DNA of 8,278 nucleotides from Desulfamplus sp. (GTDB lineage Bacteria; Desulfobacterota; Desulfobacteria; Desulfobacterales; Desulfobacteraceae), in NCBI GenBank assembly GCA_015233755.1, contig JADFXA010000086.1, positions 1 to 8,278 of the forward strand, written 5' to 3'. Below the pieces are notes generated by a model, which was given only the letters and a program-made list of their open reading frames with translations, had not been told where the DNA came from and did not search any database. How positions within the stretch are numbered: position 1 is the stretch's first letter; each line of letters begins with the position of its first letter. Position numbers and translations under genes: made by a program. Below, in pieces: positions 1 through 6,728 of the stretch.

Positions 1-62
1 AGCTTGATATAAATAAGCTTGTTCAGGTTCCGGTTGAAAGGCCATTGGCCTTAGCTGGATAA
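1..62 (+). CDS. C-terminal tail of an upstream gene (partial, unidentified)
   Basis: Reading from base 3, an open frame gives 19 residues (LDINKLVQVPVERPLALAG) and stops at TAA 60-62. The other two + frames stop within the first 13 bases. The tail lies 61 bases upstream of the next gene on the same strand, with no terminator between, so it is probably the preceding member of the same operon. I do not recognise the family from so short a tail. Because the molybdoenzyme downstream belongs to a class that normally works with an iron-sulfur subunit and a membrane subunit, one of these is a reasonable guess, but nothing in the 19 residues proves it. The frame could also be open by chance. Confidence 0.45.
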   Translation, partial: LDINKLVQVPVERPLALAG

Positions 63-123
63 ATATTATAACCAAGCGCCTGTCTTTAACAAATTTAATA
101 TAGACTTTTTATAGGAGAAATGT

Positions 124-1368
124 ATGAGAAAAATTATTTTTTGTTTAAGTGTTGTTTCGTTCATGGCTATTTTTACATTGGCAATTCCAATAACCTCAAT
201 GGCAGCAGGTGAAGCAGATAAACCTAAAATAGCTGAAGAGACGCTTCCCACAGCCGCTCCACCTACAATAAACATTGATAAAAATACCCTTGAAAATGGA
301 GGAACTATTAAAGTAAGTGGTCAAGCACCAGTTGGAATGCCTTTGTATCTTGAGGTTTGGGCAGCAGACCATACGGTAAAATCAAATCGTTTTGACAGCG
401 ACAAGGATAAGGAGACTGGTAAAATTCCTTATATTTTCTATATCACTGAAGAGATGCCAGCTTACTACAAAATTTTTGTTCCCAAAGATATGCAGCCTAA
501 AATTGATGAAGCAAAAAAGAAGGGCAATAAATGGAGCTACTCAGAGCTTCTAAAAGAGCTTGGTGCAGATGTTGCCTACAGTGTTCCAGCAGTTGCAAAA
601 ATTGAGAGGTATCAGGCAAGCCTTATGGCAAGCGTTATCGGAAGTCGTGGAAAACTTTTAGAACCAATGGACGCAAAAGAGAATAAAAAGCGTTCAATGC
701 AGTTAGTTAAAGCACGTTTTAGAAGTATTGGAAATGTTATAGCCGCTGAGATAAACCTCTCCCCTGATGGTTCTTACACAGCAGATATAAAAGTTCGCAA
801 AGGGGTTTCGCCTGGTCAATATAAAATAGTTGCTGTTTCATCAAAAGAGTTGAAAAGTCAACCAGTAACTTTTGAAAATAAAATTAGCTTACCTACGGTT
901 TATTTAAGCAATGCAGGCACAAGCATGAATCTTATCTATCCATTTGTTTTAAGTCTTGCTGTCTCAATATTTGGAGTTCTTATGGGTGCTGGTGGAGGTT
1001 TTATAATGAATCCACTTCTTATTACCCTTTTTCCAGCCTTACCACACACAATTGTTGCTGGAACTGTAACCCCAACAGTTCTTTTTTCACAAGGTAGCGG
1101 GATTTTTAACTACTCCAAGATAAATTTTATAAGCTGGAAACTTGGAGCTGGAATTGGTTGTGCGATGCTGCTTGGAGGATTTATAGGACCTAAACTTACA
1201 GAGATGATTACGCTTGACCAGTTTAAATTTGCATTTGGCTGGATTCTTATAGTTCTTGCTGGTTTAATGTTTTGGCAGACAACACCCGGTTATATTGCAA
1301 AGAACAAAAAAGAGCAGTCAATTCTTAATGAGTTCAAAAAACGTGCTCAAGATGCCAGCAAAGGATAA
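124..1368 (+). CDS. TauE/SafE-type exporter, N-terminal half with signal peptide and large periplasmic domain
   Basis: This 414-aa protein appears to be the first half of a TauE/SafE (TSUP) transporter, a family that moves sulfite, sulfonates and other anions across the inner membrane. Residues 1-27 form a Sec signal peptide (basic MRK, hydrophobic core, likely cleavage after Ser-Met-Ala27). Residues about 47-118 and 205-255 are strand-rich and Ig-like, separated by a charged, probably helical stretch at about 120-205; this whole part should be periplasmic. Residues 270-385 hold about four membrane segments with the family's glycine-rich loop GAGGGF (288-293) and GGFIGPKL (351-358). Full TauE proteins have two such four-helix halves, and the second half is encoded by the next gene. 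A charged tail (390-414) ends the protein. The start is supported by AGGAG at 113-117, six bases before ATG. The transported substrate is inferred from the neighbouring molybdoenzyme, not shown by sequence. Confidence 0.85.
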   Translation: MRKIIFCLSVVSFMAIFTLAIPITSMAAGEADKPKIAEETLPTAAPPTINIDKNTLENGGTIKVSGQAPVGMPLYLEVWAADHTVKSNRFDSDKDKETGKIPYIFYITEEMPAYYKIFVPKDMQPKIDEAKKKGNKWSYSELLKELGADVAYSVPAVAKIERYQASLMASVIGSRGKLLEPMDAKENKKRSMQLVKARFRSIGNVIAAEINLSPDGSYTADIKVRKGVSPGQYKIVAVSSKELKSQPVTFENKISLPTVYLSNAGTSMNLIYPFVLSLAVSIFGVLMGAGGGFIMNPLLITLFPALPHTIVAGTVTPTVLFSQGSGIFNYSKINFISWKLGAGIGCAMLLGGFIGPKLTEMITLDQFKFAFGWILIVLAGLMFWQTTPGYIAKNKKEQSILNEFKKRAQDASKG

Positions 1369-1429
1369 ACTTTTCAATTTAAGATAAATCAAACAAAAAA
1401 TTTAGAAATATTTAGGGAGAACTTTTAAT

Positions 1430-1819
1430 ATGAAAGTAGAATTTTGGGGTCAAGAATTTAAAGTTAATATGTGGTTAGGCTGTTTTGGCGGTTTTCTTAT
1501 TGCGATTATGTCGTCAATGTTTGGATTTGGTGGAGGACCTTTTATGGTGCCTCTTATGACAGTTGCATTGCGACTTCCAATGTATCTTGTTGTAGGAAGT
1601 TCGCTCCTTGCTATCTTTTTCAATACAACTATAAGCACAATGCGTCATTATCAGTTTGGCAACTTTGACCTTATATTTTTTCTTGCAATGTTTCCAGCAG
1701 CACTACTCGGCGGTTATATAGGTCCACAGATTGCAAAGCGTGTAAGTCCATTAGTTGTTAAACGTATTGCATGTGTAGGTCTTCTTCTTCTTGCCCTTAA
1801 CCTGCTTGGTGTATATTAA
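1430..1819 (+). CDS. TauE/SafE-type exporter, C-terminal half
   Basis: This 129-aa membrane protein carries one four-helix half of a TauE/SafE transporter, too short to be the usual full-length protein of about 250 aa. Hydrophobic segments lie at about 15-38, 50-70, 79-98 and 109-128. The motifs FGFGGGP (31-37) and GGYIGPQI (94-101) mirror GAGGGF and GGFIGPKL in the preceding gene, as expected for the two internal repeats of this family. The first 13 residues (MKVEFWGQEFKVN) are polar and resemble a linker or amphipathic helix. The gene lies 61 bases after the first half, in a different frame, with its own ribosome site (AGGGAG 1414-1419, 10 bases before ATG), so the split looks real and not a sequencing error. 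The two products presumably form a heteromeric transporter. The TAA stop is only 19 bases from the molybdoenzyme start, so translation is likely coupled. Confidence 0.85.
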   Translation: MKVEFWGQEFKVNMWLGCFGGFLIAIMSSMFGFGGGPFMVPLMTVALRLPMYLVVGSSLLAIFFNTTISTMRHYQFGNFDLIFFLAMFPAALLGGYIGPQIAKRVSPLVVKRIACVGLLLLALNLLGVY

Positions 1820-1838
1820 AATTTAAGGGGGGCAAATT

Positions 1839-4049
1839 ATGACACAAGATTTTGTTTACAGTATCTGCGGCATGTGCACTGTAAGATGCCCGATACAGGT
1901 ATTTACTAAAAATGGACAAATTGACTTTATTAAAGGCAACCCTCATGTCCCTTCAATGAAAGGTGCTGTCTGCCCAAGAGGGGCTGCTGGAAAGGCGTTA
2001 GTCAACGATGATGAGCGTCCTCAAACTCCGCTTATCCGCACAGGAGAGAGAGGAGAAGGGAAATGGCGTAAAGTTTCATGGGACGAGGCTTTTGATTATA
2101 CAGCCCAAAAACTTAACAGCATCAGAGAAAAGTATGGTAACAAAGCAATTGCCTTGTCAGACAGAGGTGGACCATTTATAGAACTACACCGTGCATTTTT
2201 AAGAGGAATAGGAACGCCAAACTACTGCAACCATGACGCATCTTGTGCCAGAAATGTTCAGCACGCTGCCCTTTCTCTTACTGGCATGGGACGTAAAGCT
2301 GTTAAACATGATCTTAAAAATGCCCGCCATGTTGTTTTACAGACAAGAAACATTTTTGAAGCTATCAATGTTCAAGAGGTAAATGATCTTACAGATGCTT
2401 TAGAAAATGGGTGTAAGTTAACTGTTATTGATATAAGGGCAAATATCTCTGCTACAAAGGCGAGTCGTTATATGCAGATTCGTCCCGGCACTGATTATGC
2501 CCTTAATTTATCTGTAATACATGAGATTATTAACAAGAAACTCTACAATAAAAACTTTGTTGATAAGTATATTGAAGGATTTTCAGAGCTTGAGGCTTTT
2601 GTGGAAAAATATACTCCACAATGGGCAGAGTCAGAAACAGGGATTCTTGCATCTCACATATCTGATTTTGTTGAAGAGTTAGCTTCGGCACAACCTTCTG
2701 TAATTTGGCACCCGGGTTGGATGACAGCAAGGTATAAAGATTCATTTTACATGTCTCGGACAATTTATATCATCAATGCCCTTCTTGGTAGCTACGGTGC
2801 AAAAGGAGGATTGCCGTTTGTAAGCAAACCTTCTGATGTAAATCAAAAAGGGCTTAAAGATTTTATAAACATTTATCCAAAACCAAAAGAGAAACGGGCA
2901 GATGGAGTTGGTTGGAAATATCCACATTTTGAAGAGGGTGCAGGTCTTGCCCATCTTCTATATAAATCAATGGAGACGGGCGACCCATATCCAATTAAAG
3001 GCTATATTGCCTATCGCCATGACCCTTTGATGGGTTTTCCTGACCCTGATAGACTAAGAAAAATATGGGATAATCTTGATCTTTTGGTCTCTGTAACCTT
3101 TAGTTGGTCTGATACTGCGTGGTATTCTGATGTTGTTCTTCCATTATCTCCTTACCTTGAAAGAGAGAGCATAATTGCCACAAACACCTCATTAAAACCA
3201 CATTTTTTCGTGCGTAAAAGGGCATTATCACCTCGTTACGATACAAAAGCAGATTGGGAAATTGTAGGAGGGCTTGCAAAACGAATGAATCTGCCTGAAC
3301 TATCTTTTGACTCTATTGAAGATTTGTGGAATTTTCAACTTCAAGGCACAGGTATAAAAATTGAAGATTTTGAGAAAACTGGAATGGTTCAATTAGTAGA
3401 TAAGCCAATTTACAAAGATTTAGGGCTTAACAATATAAATTCTCTTGAATCTAACCCTGAGTCTATTTCTGATTCTGATGGCTCTGTTAATACAGAGCCT
3501 AATCCATTTAAGTTTAAAACAGATAGCGGTAAAATTGAGATTATCTCAAAAAGATGGGAAACAGCTTGTATTCCATCTCTAAAACCATATATTCCCCCTC
3601 AAAGACCTCTAAATGGTCAGTTTAGGCTTACATTTGGGCGTTGTGCAATACATACACAAGGGCACACTGTAAATAATCCAATGTTATTTGAGCAGATGCC
3701 TGAAAATGTTTTGTGGATTAACACCAATGCTGCTGAGAAGCTCAATATCAATGATGGTGATTATGTTAAAGTTACCCAAACTACTTATCAGGGCGATATT
3801 ACCAATCAAAATTTAGAAAATAAAGCAAATAGATATTCAGAATCAATTAAAGCAAAGGTAACTGACATAATCCACCCTGAATCGGTGTTTGTTATTCATG
3901 GTTTTGGGCATAAAATCCCAATTGAGAGTCGGGCTTTTGGAAAAGGTCTTGCTGATAATCAATTTATGGTAGGTGGCTTAGATATTTGGGATCAAGCAGG
4001 AGGTGCAATTGCTTATCAGGAACATTTTGTGAGTGTTGAAAAAGCCTAA
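1839..4049 (+). CDS. Molybdopterin-dependent oxidoreductase, PsrA/PhsA class, cytoplasmic type
   Basis: This 736-aa protein is a catalytic subunit of the DMSO-reductase superfamily (bis-MGD molybdenum or tungsten plus one [4Fe-4S] cluster). Cluster ligands are C10, C13, C17 and C45 (Cx2Cx3Cx27C), followed by PRG. The likely metal ligand is C136 in the segment NYCNHDASCARN. Domain order is the Fe4S4 domain (about 3-57), the molybdopterin core (about 60-500) and the dinucleotide-binding domain (about 600-725) with HGFGH near the end, typical of polysulfide, thiosulfate and tetrathionate reductase chains. No twin-arginine signal precedes the first cysteine, so the protein should stay in the cytoplasm, unlike PsrA/PhsA but like the sulfite dehydrogenase subunit SoeA. 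A Ser/Asn-rich insertion lies at 531-556. The ribosome site is AAGGGGGG (1825-1832). The neighbouring TauE halves point to a sulfur oxyanion substrate; direction and substrate cannot be read from sequence. No iron-sulfur or NrfD-like partner gene is in the window. Confidence 0.88.
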   Translation: MTQDFVYSICGMCTVRCPIQVFTKNGQIDFIKGNPHVPSMKGAVCPRGAAGKALVNDDERPQTPLIRTGERGEGKWRKVSWDEAFDYTAQKLNSIREKYGNKAIALSDRGGPFIELHRAFLRGIGTPNYCNHDASCARNVQHAALSLTGMGRKAVKHDLKNARHVVLQTRNIFEAINVQEVNDLTDALENGCKLTVIDIRANISATKASRYMQIRPGTDYALNLSVIHEIINKKLYNKNFVDKYIEGFSELEAFVEKYTPQWAESETGILASHISDFVEELASAQPSVIWHPGWMTARYKDSFYMSRTIYIINALLGSYGAKGGLPFVSKPSDVNQKGLKDFINIYPKPKEKRADGVGWKYPHFEEGAGLAHLLYKSMETGDPYPIKGYIAYRHDPLMGFPDPDRLRKIWDNLDLLVSVTFSWSDTAWYSDVVLPLSPYLERESIIATNTSLKPHFFVRKRALSPRYDTKADWEIVGGLAKRMNLPELSFDSIEDLWNFQLQGTGIKIEDFEKTGMVQLVDKPIYKDLGLNNINSLESNPESISDSDGSVNTEPNPFKFKTDSGKIEIISKRWETACIPSLKPYIPPQRPLNGQFRLTFGRCAIHTQGHTVNNPMLFEQMPENVLWINTNAAEKLNINDGDYVKVTQTTYQGDITNQNLENKANRYSESIKAKVTDIIHPESVFVIHGFGHKIPIESRAFGKGLADNQFMVGGLDIWDQAGGAIAYQEHFVSVEKA
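3480..3499 (+). repeat. Perfect 8-bp inverted repeat inside the molybdoenzyme gene
   Basis: GGCTCTGT (3480-3487) and ACAGAGCC (3492-3499) are exact reverse complements around a TAAT loop. The repeat sits in codons for the Ser/Asn-rich insertion (residues 531-556). The build (8-bp stem, 4-base A/T loop) is that of the two hairpins behind the gene, but the stem sequence differs. No T-run follows, so a terminator role is unlikely. Confidence 0.6.
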
Positions 4050-4077
4050 GTGATAAATCGCACACTACGGTGCAATA

Positions 4078-4103
4078 AAGTCCACTTTAGTGGACTTCTT
4101 TTT
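4078..4103 (+). terminator. Rho-independent terminator of the transporter/molybdoenzyme operon
   Basis: AAGTCCAC (4078-4085) pairs perfectly with GTGGACTT (4090-4097) around a TTTA loop, and a T-rich run follows (4099-4103 are all T). It begins 29 bases after the molybdoenzyme stop codon, which marks that gene as the last of its operon. The minus-strand reading lacks a comparable T-run, so it serves + strand transcripts. Confidence 0.8.
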
Positions 4104-4108
4104 ATCTT

Positions 4109-4132
4109 AGCCCTGAAATTTATTTCAGGGTT
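4109..4132. repeat. Second intergenic hairpin behind the terminator
   Basis: CCCTGAAA (4111-4118) and TTTCAGGG (4123-4130) are exact reverse complements around a TTTA loop; a G-T and an A-T pair can extend the stem to 4109-4132. What follows on the + strand is TTTC and then an A-run, so it is a poor terminator in that direction and has no T-run in the other. It may be a backup terminator, an RNA-stabilising stem or a small palindromic repeat. It shares stem length and loop with the terminator next to it. Confidence 0.55.
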
Positions 4133-4148
4133 TCAAAAAATCAAAGTA

Positions 4149-4176
4149 TTGTCATACACAATGCTAAAATTAAAAT
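4149..4176 (+). promoter_or_regulatory. Candidate sigma-70-type promoter for the PLP enzyme and hydrolase
   Basis: TTGTCA (4149-4154) and TAAAAT (4171-4176) are separated by 16 bases and lie just behind the terminator, where a new transcription unit would start. Transcription would begin near 4183, giving a leader of about 25 bases and excluding the in-frame ATG at 4181. The region is very AT-rich, so chance matches are likely; an alternative extended -10 (TGCTAAAAT, 4162-4170) has no good -35. Confidence 0.4.
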
Positions 4177-4195
4177 TGATGTGTTTATGATTTAT

Positions 4196-4201
4196 AAGGA
4201 G
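4196..4201 (+). promoter_or_regulatory. Ribosome binding site that sets the PLP enzyme start
   Basis: AAGGAG ends six bases before the ATG at 4208. The longer in-frame ATG at 4181 has no such site and would add nine residues (MFMIYKESA) not expected in this family, so the start at 4208 is preferred. Confidence 0.8.
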
Positions 4202-4207
4202 TCAGCT

Positions 4208-5422
4208 ATGACAACAACATCAAACAGTTCAAGAGAAGAGACTCTTATTGTCCACGGTATGACAAAATGCCACACAACAAGCAATGACCTTGTGCCTCCT
4301 ATACACATGACATCTACATTTAAGTTCAAAGATCAGGCTCAAGCACAGGCAATATTTGGAGGCACAGAAGAGGGCTATCTATATACTCGAATATCCAACC
4401 CAACTGTTGATCTGCTTGAGGAGAAGATTGCACTTCTTGAAGGTGCAAAAGATGCGGTGGCAACATCGTCTGGCATGTCGGCAGTAGCAGCAACTGTAAT
4501 GGGCCTTGTTAAGCCAAACGAAAATATTGTTTCGTGTAATGCCGTTTATGGAGGAACTTTTGCTCTTTTTAATAATCATCTAAAGCATCTTAACATTGGA
4601 GTGCGTTTTCTTCCACCTTTGTTAAGTAACGATAAAAATAATATCATCCCTCTTATTGATGATAAAACACGCCTTCTCTACATTGAGACTCCAGCAAATC
4701 CGACTCTTGATATAATTGATATTAAACTTTGGGCAGATATTGCTAAAACCTACAATATTCCCCTTGCAGTTGATAATACTTTTGCATCACCATATCTTCA
4801 AAAGCCAATCTTGCTTGGTGCTGATATTGTTATCCATTCAACCACCAAATATCTTGGAGGGCACGGTGATATTATTGGTGGGATAATTGCCTCTAATTCA
4901 GATATCATATCAAAGATAAATGAGGAGTATGTTCACCATTTTGGTCCATGTATGAGTCCATTTAATGCTTGGTTGATCCTTCGTGGAATTAAGACTCTTG
5001 CCGTAAGAATGGATCGTCATAGCAGCTCTGCTCTTAAGATTGCACAGTGGCTTGAGACACACCCAAAGATAAATCATGTTTATTATCCAGGGCTTAACAG
5101 CCACTTAGGACATAAAATTGCGTTGCAGCAGATGAAAAAATTTAGCGGAGTTCTCTCGTTTGAACTAAAAGATTGTATGGACAAAAACGCAATAGAAGCT
5201 GGGAAGAAATTAATAAACGGTGTAAAACTATGCACCATTGCTGTAAGTCTTGGAGATTGTGAAACTTTGATTCAGCATCCAGCGTCTATGACCCACGCCA
5301 CTTATTCAGAAGAAGAGCTAAAAAAAGCTGGAATTGCTCAAGGGTTGATCCGTCTATCTGTTGGACTTGAACATCCTGATGATATTATTGAAGATTTAGA
5401 GCAATCTTTGTCTGCAATATAA
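4208..5422 (+). CDS. Cys/Met-metabolism PLP enzyme, methionine gamma-lyase-like
   Basis: This 404-aa protein belongs to the trans-sulfuration (Cys/Met metabolism) group of PLP enzymes and should be cytoplasmic. The Schiff-base lysine is K214 in the segment STTKYLGGHGD, the cofactor-ring aspartate is D189 in VDNTF, and Y59 and R61 (YTR) would bind phosphate from the neighbouring subunit. QHPASMTHATY and VGLEHPDD near the C-terminus, and MSPFNAWLILRGIKTL in the middle, are closest in my recollection to methionine gamma-lyase (megL), which splits methionine into methanethiol, 2-oxobutyrate and ammonia. Numbering matches the Pseudomonas enzyme at Y59, R61 and Y114, but the specificity cysteine 116 is Gly here (YGGTFALF). 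Cystathionine gamma-lyase or O-acetylhomoserine sulfhydrylase activity therefore remains possible. Length suits a lyase better than the longer sulfhydrylases. The secreted hydrolase follows 46 bases later with no terminator, so they are probably cotranscribed. Confidence 0.88.
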   Translation: MTTTSNSSREETLIVHGMTKCHTTSNDLVPPIHMTSTFKFKDQAQAQAIFGGTEEGYLYTRISNPTVDLLEEKIALLEGAKDAVATSSGMSAVAATVMGLVKPNENIVSCNAVYGGTFALFNNHLKHLNIGVRFLPPLLSNDKNNIIPLIDDKTRLLYIETPANPTLDIIDIKLWADIAKTYNIPLAVDNTFASPYLQKPILLGADIVIHSTTKYLGGHGDIIGGIIASNSDIISKINEEYVHHFGPCMSPFNAWLILRGIKTLAVRMDRHSSSALKIAQWLETHPKINHVYYPGLNSHLGHKIALQQMKKFSGVLSFELKDCMDKNAIEAGKKLINGVKLCTIAVSLGDCETLIQHPASMTHATYSEEELKKAGIAQGLIRLSVGLEHPDDIIEDLEQSLSAI

Positions 5423-5468
5423 CAATTAACCCGAGCTTTGCAATAAATAAACAGGGGAAAGTCTTAAC

Positions 5469-6611
5469 ATGAAAAAGATCACAATTTTTTTTATTCTAAT
5501 GATAATGTCTGTTTCTGCACATGGAGAAATTTACAATACCGATGCTTTTAATATGTCAGACAACATGGATATAACTATAAAGAACATTGAGATTAATGGA
5601 ACTCCATTTAATCTCAATATGGCATACTATGATCAGCCATCTGATCCTGGTGGAATTTACTGGAAATTTGTAAATGTTGACAATGGACTACAGATGCAGA
5701 ATGTCAAAATCCAAACTTTCACCTATGATAATAGCGAACCGATTGCTCGACATCAATTAGATATATATTACACCGATCACCCTCAACAAAATAAGGTGAT
5801 TCTTTTTGTTCCAGGAGGTGCATGGCGACAAGGAGATAAAAGTCTTTATGAAGCACTTGGAAAGACCCTTGCCGGATACCATGATTTTACTGTAGTTGTT
5901 ACAAATTATAGATTATCAAGTGATGAAGGTGGTAATGCCATTCATCCGGATCACATAAATGATGTGGCAAAAGCATTTTCATGGGTGAAAAAAAATATCT
6001 CCCCTTATGGAGACTCTTCAAAAATCTATCTGTTCGGGCAGTCAGCAGGGGCACATTTAGTCTCTCTTCTTGCAACTGACGCATCTTATCTCAACAGTGT
6101 CGGATATGCACCATCAGATATAAAAGCTGTCATATCTATGAGCGGTTCATACTATCTTCCTGATTTCGTAACTGTTCCTAACAATCCCCTTGGACTAACT
6201 GTTGAAGAGACAGTTATGTTTAAAGCTATAATGCAAGGTGCTTTTGGCGGATGGTCAGATGCTGAATTAGTCGCCCCATCACCACAGGTTCACATAAATG
6301 TAGAACAACCCCCATTTTTAGTTATTTATACCTACAACGACCTTTCAGGTTTCAGGCAATCTGCGGAAAATTTTGTCAAAGCGGTAAAAGCTCTCCATTC
6401 AGAAACAGAATCTCTACCTGAGATTTCTCTCAGAGGGATTGAGTTTTCCGACTACACTTCAGATGTCTGGCAAAGTGCAGCTGAACAGGCAGCTAATGAG
6501 CCAGCCATGTCATCATACGTGGGGCATTGGGCAGAAGTTATTGCCATTAATCCAAATGAACCAAACGGTTATGTTACAAAGCTGATAGTAGAATTTATCC
6601 AATCTCATTGA
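5469..6611 (+). CDS. Secreted alpha/beta-hydrolase (carboxylesterase-like)
   Basis: This 380-aa protein has a Sec signal peptide (MKK, hydrophobic core 4-16, likely cleavage after Val-Ser-Ala17) with no lipobox cysteine, so it should be periplasmic or exported. About 80 residues of unassigned sequence follow the signal. The hydrolase fold then shows the oxyanion-hole segment PGGAWRQGDK (115-124), the nucleophile elbow GQSAG with S192, a likely acid D291 (YTYND) and a likely histidine H353 (VGHWAEV). The layout resembles small-molecule esterases of the BD-FAE/kynurenine-formamidase type, which usually have HGG(G/A)W at the oxyanion hole; here Pro replaces the His. Substrate is unknown. AGGGGA (5453-5458) lies 10 bases before the ATG. 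Its position behind the PLP enzyme suggests cotranscription, but no shared pathway can be named. No clear terminator was seen after the stop. Confidence 0.8.
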   Translation: MKKITIFFILMIMSVSAHGEIYNTDAFNMSDNMDITIKNIEINGTPFNLNMAYYDQPSDPGGIYWKFVNVDNGLQMQNVKIQTFTYDNSEPIARHQLDIYYTDHPQQNKVILFVPGGAWRQGDKSLYEALGKTLAGYHDFTVVVTNYRLSSDEGGNAIHPDHINDVAKAFSWVKKNISPYGDSSKIYLFGQSAGAHLVSLLATDASYLNSVGYAPSDIKAVISMSGSYYLPDFVTVPNNPLGLTVEETVMFKAIMQGAFGGWSDAELVAPSPQVHINVEQPPFLVIYTYNDLSGFRQSAENFVKAVKALHSETESLPEISLRGIEFSDYTSDVWQSAAEQAANEPAMSSYVGHWAEVIAINPNEPNGYVTKLIVEFIQSH

Positions 6612-6641
6612 TGCATATTAAGGAAGGCAGCAATTCTAATT

Positions 6642-6673
6642 TTGAAAATAGTAATGTGGTAGTATGTTATAAT
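6642..6673 (+). promoter_or_regulatory. Candidate extended -10 promoter for the diguanylate cyclase
   Basis: TATAAT (6668-6673) is a perfect -10 with a TG one base upstream (6665-6666), an extended -10 form. The best -35 is TTGAAA (6642-6647), but its 20-base spacing is longer than ideal; the extended -10 may make up for this. Transcription would start near 6680, leaving a leader of about 50 bases. The ribosome site (GCGGGA, 6715-6720) is weak, so the gene may be poorly translated. Confidence 0.5.
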
Positions 6674-6728
6674 GCCGTAGCTAATAAAGTAGAGTGGCTA
6701 TGTTATCGAATAAAGCGGGAACCGTAAT

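Noticed and set aside
38..52. GC-rich hairpin AAGGCC-ATT-GGCCTT near the window start
   Set aside because: It lies in the open tail of the upstream gene, has only six pairs and no T-run follows, so it is not a convincing terminator.
1369..1429. Possible frameshift joining the two TauE halves
   Set aside because: The gap is 61 bases, AT-rich and carries its own ribosome site; the first half ends with a charged tail and the second starts with a polar linker, which fits two real genes.
1471..1668. Plus-strand open frame of 65 codons within the second TauE half
   Set aside because: It overlaps the TauE frame completely, encodes a Trp- and Cys-rich sequence with no family resemblance, and the TauE motifs in the other frame are clear.
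4181..4207. Longer N-terminus for the PLP enzyme starting at ATG 4181
   Set aside because: The ribosome site AAGGAG at 4196-4201 would fall inside the coding region, and the predicted transcript starts near 4183.
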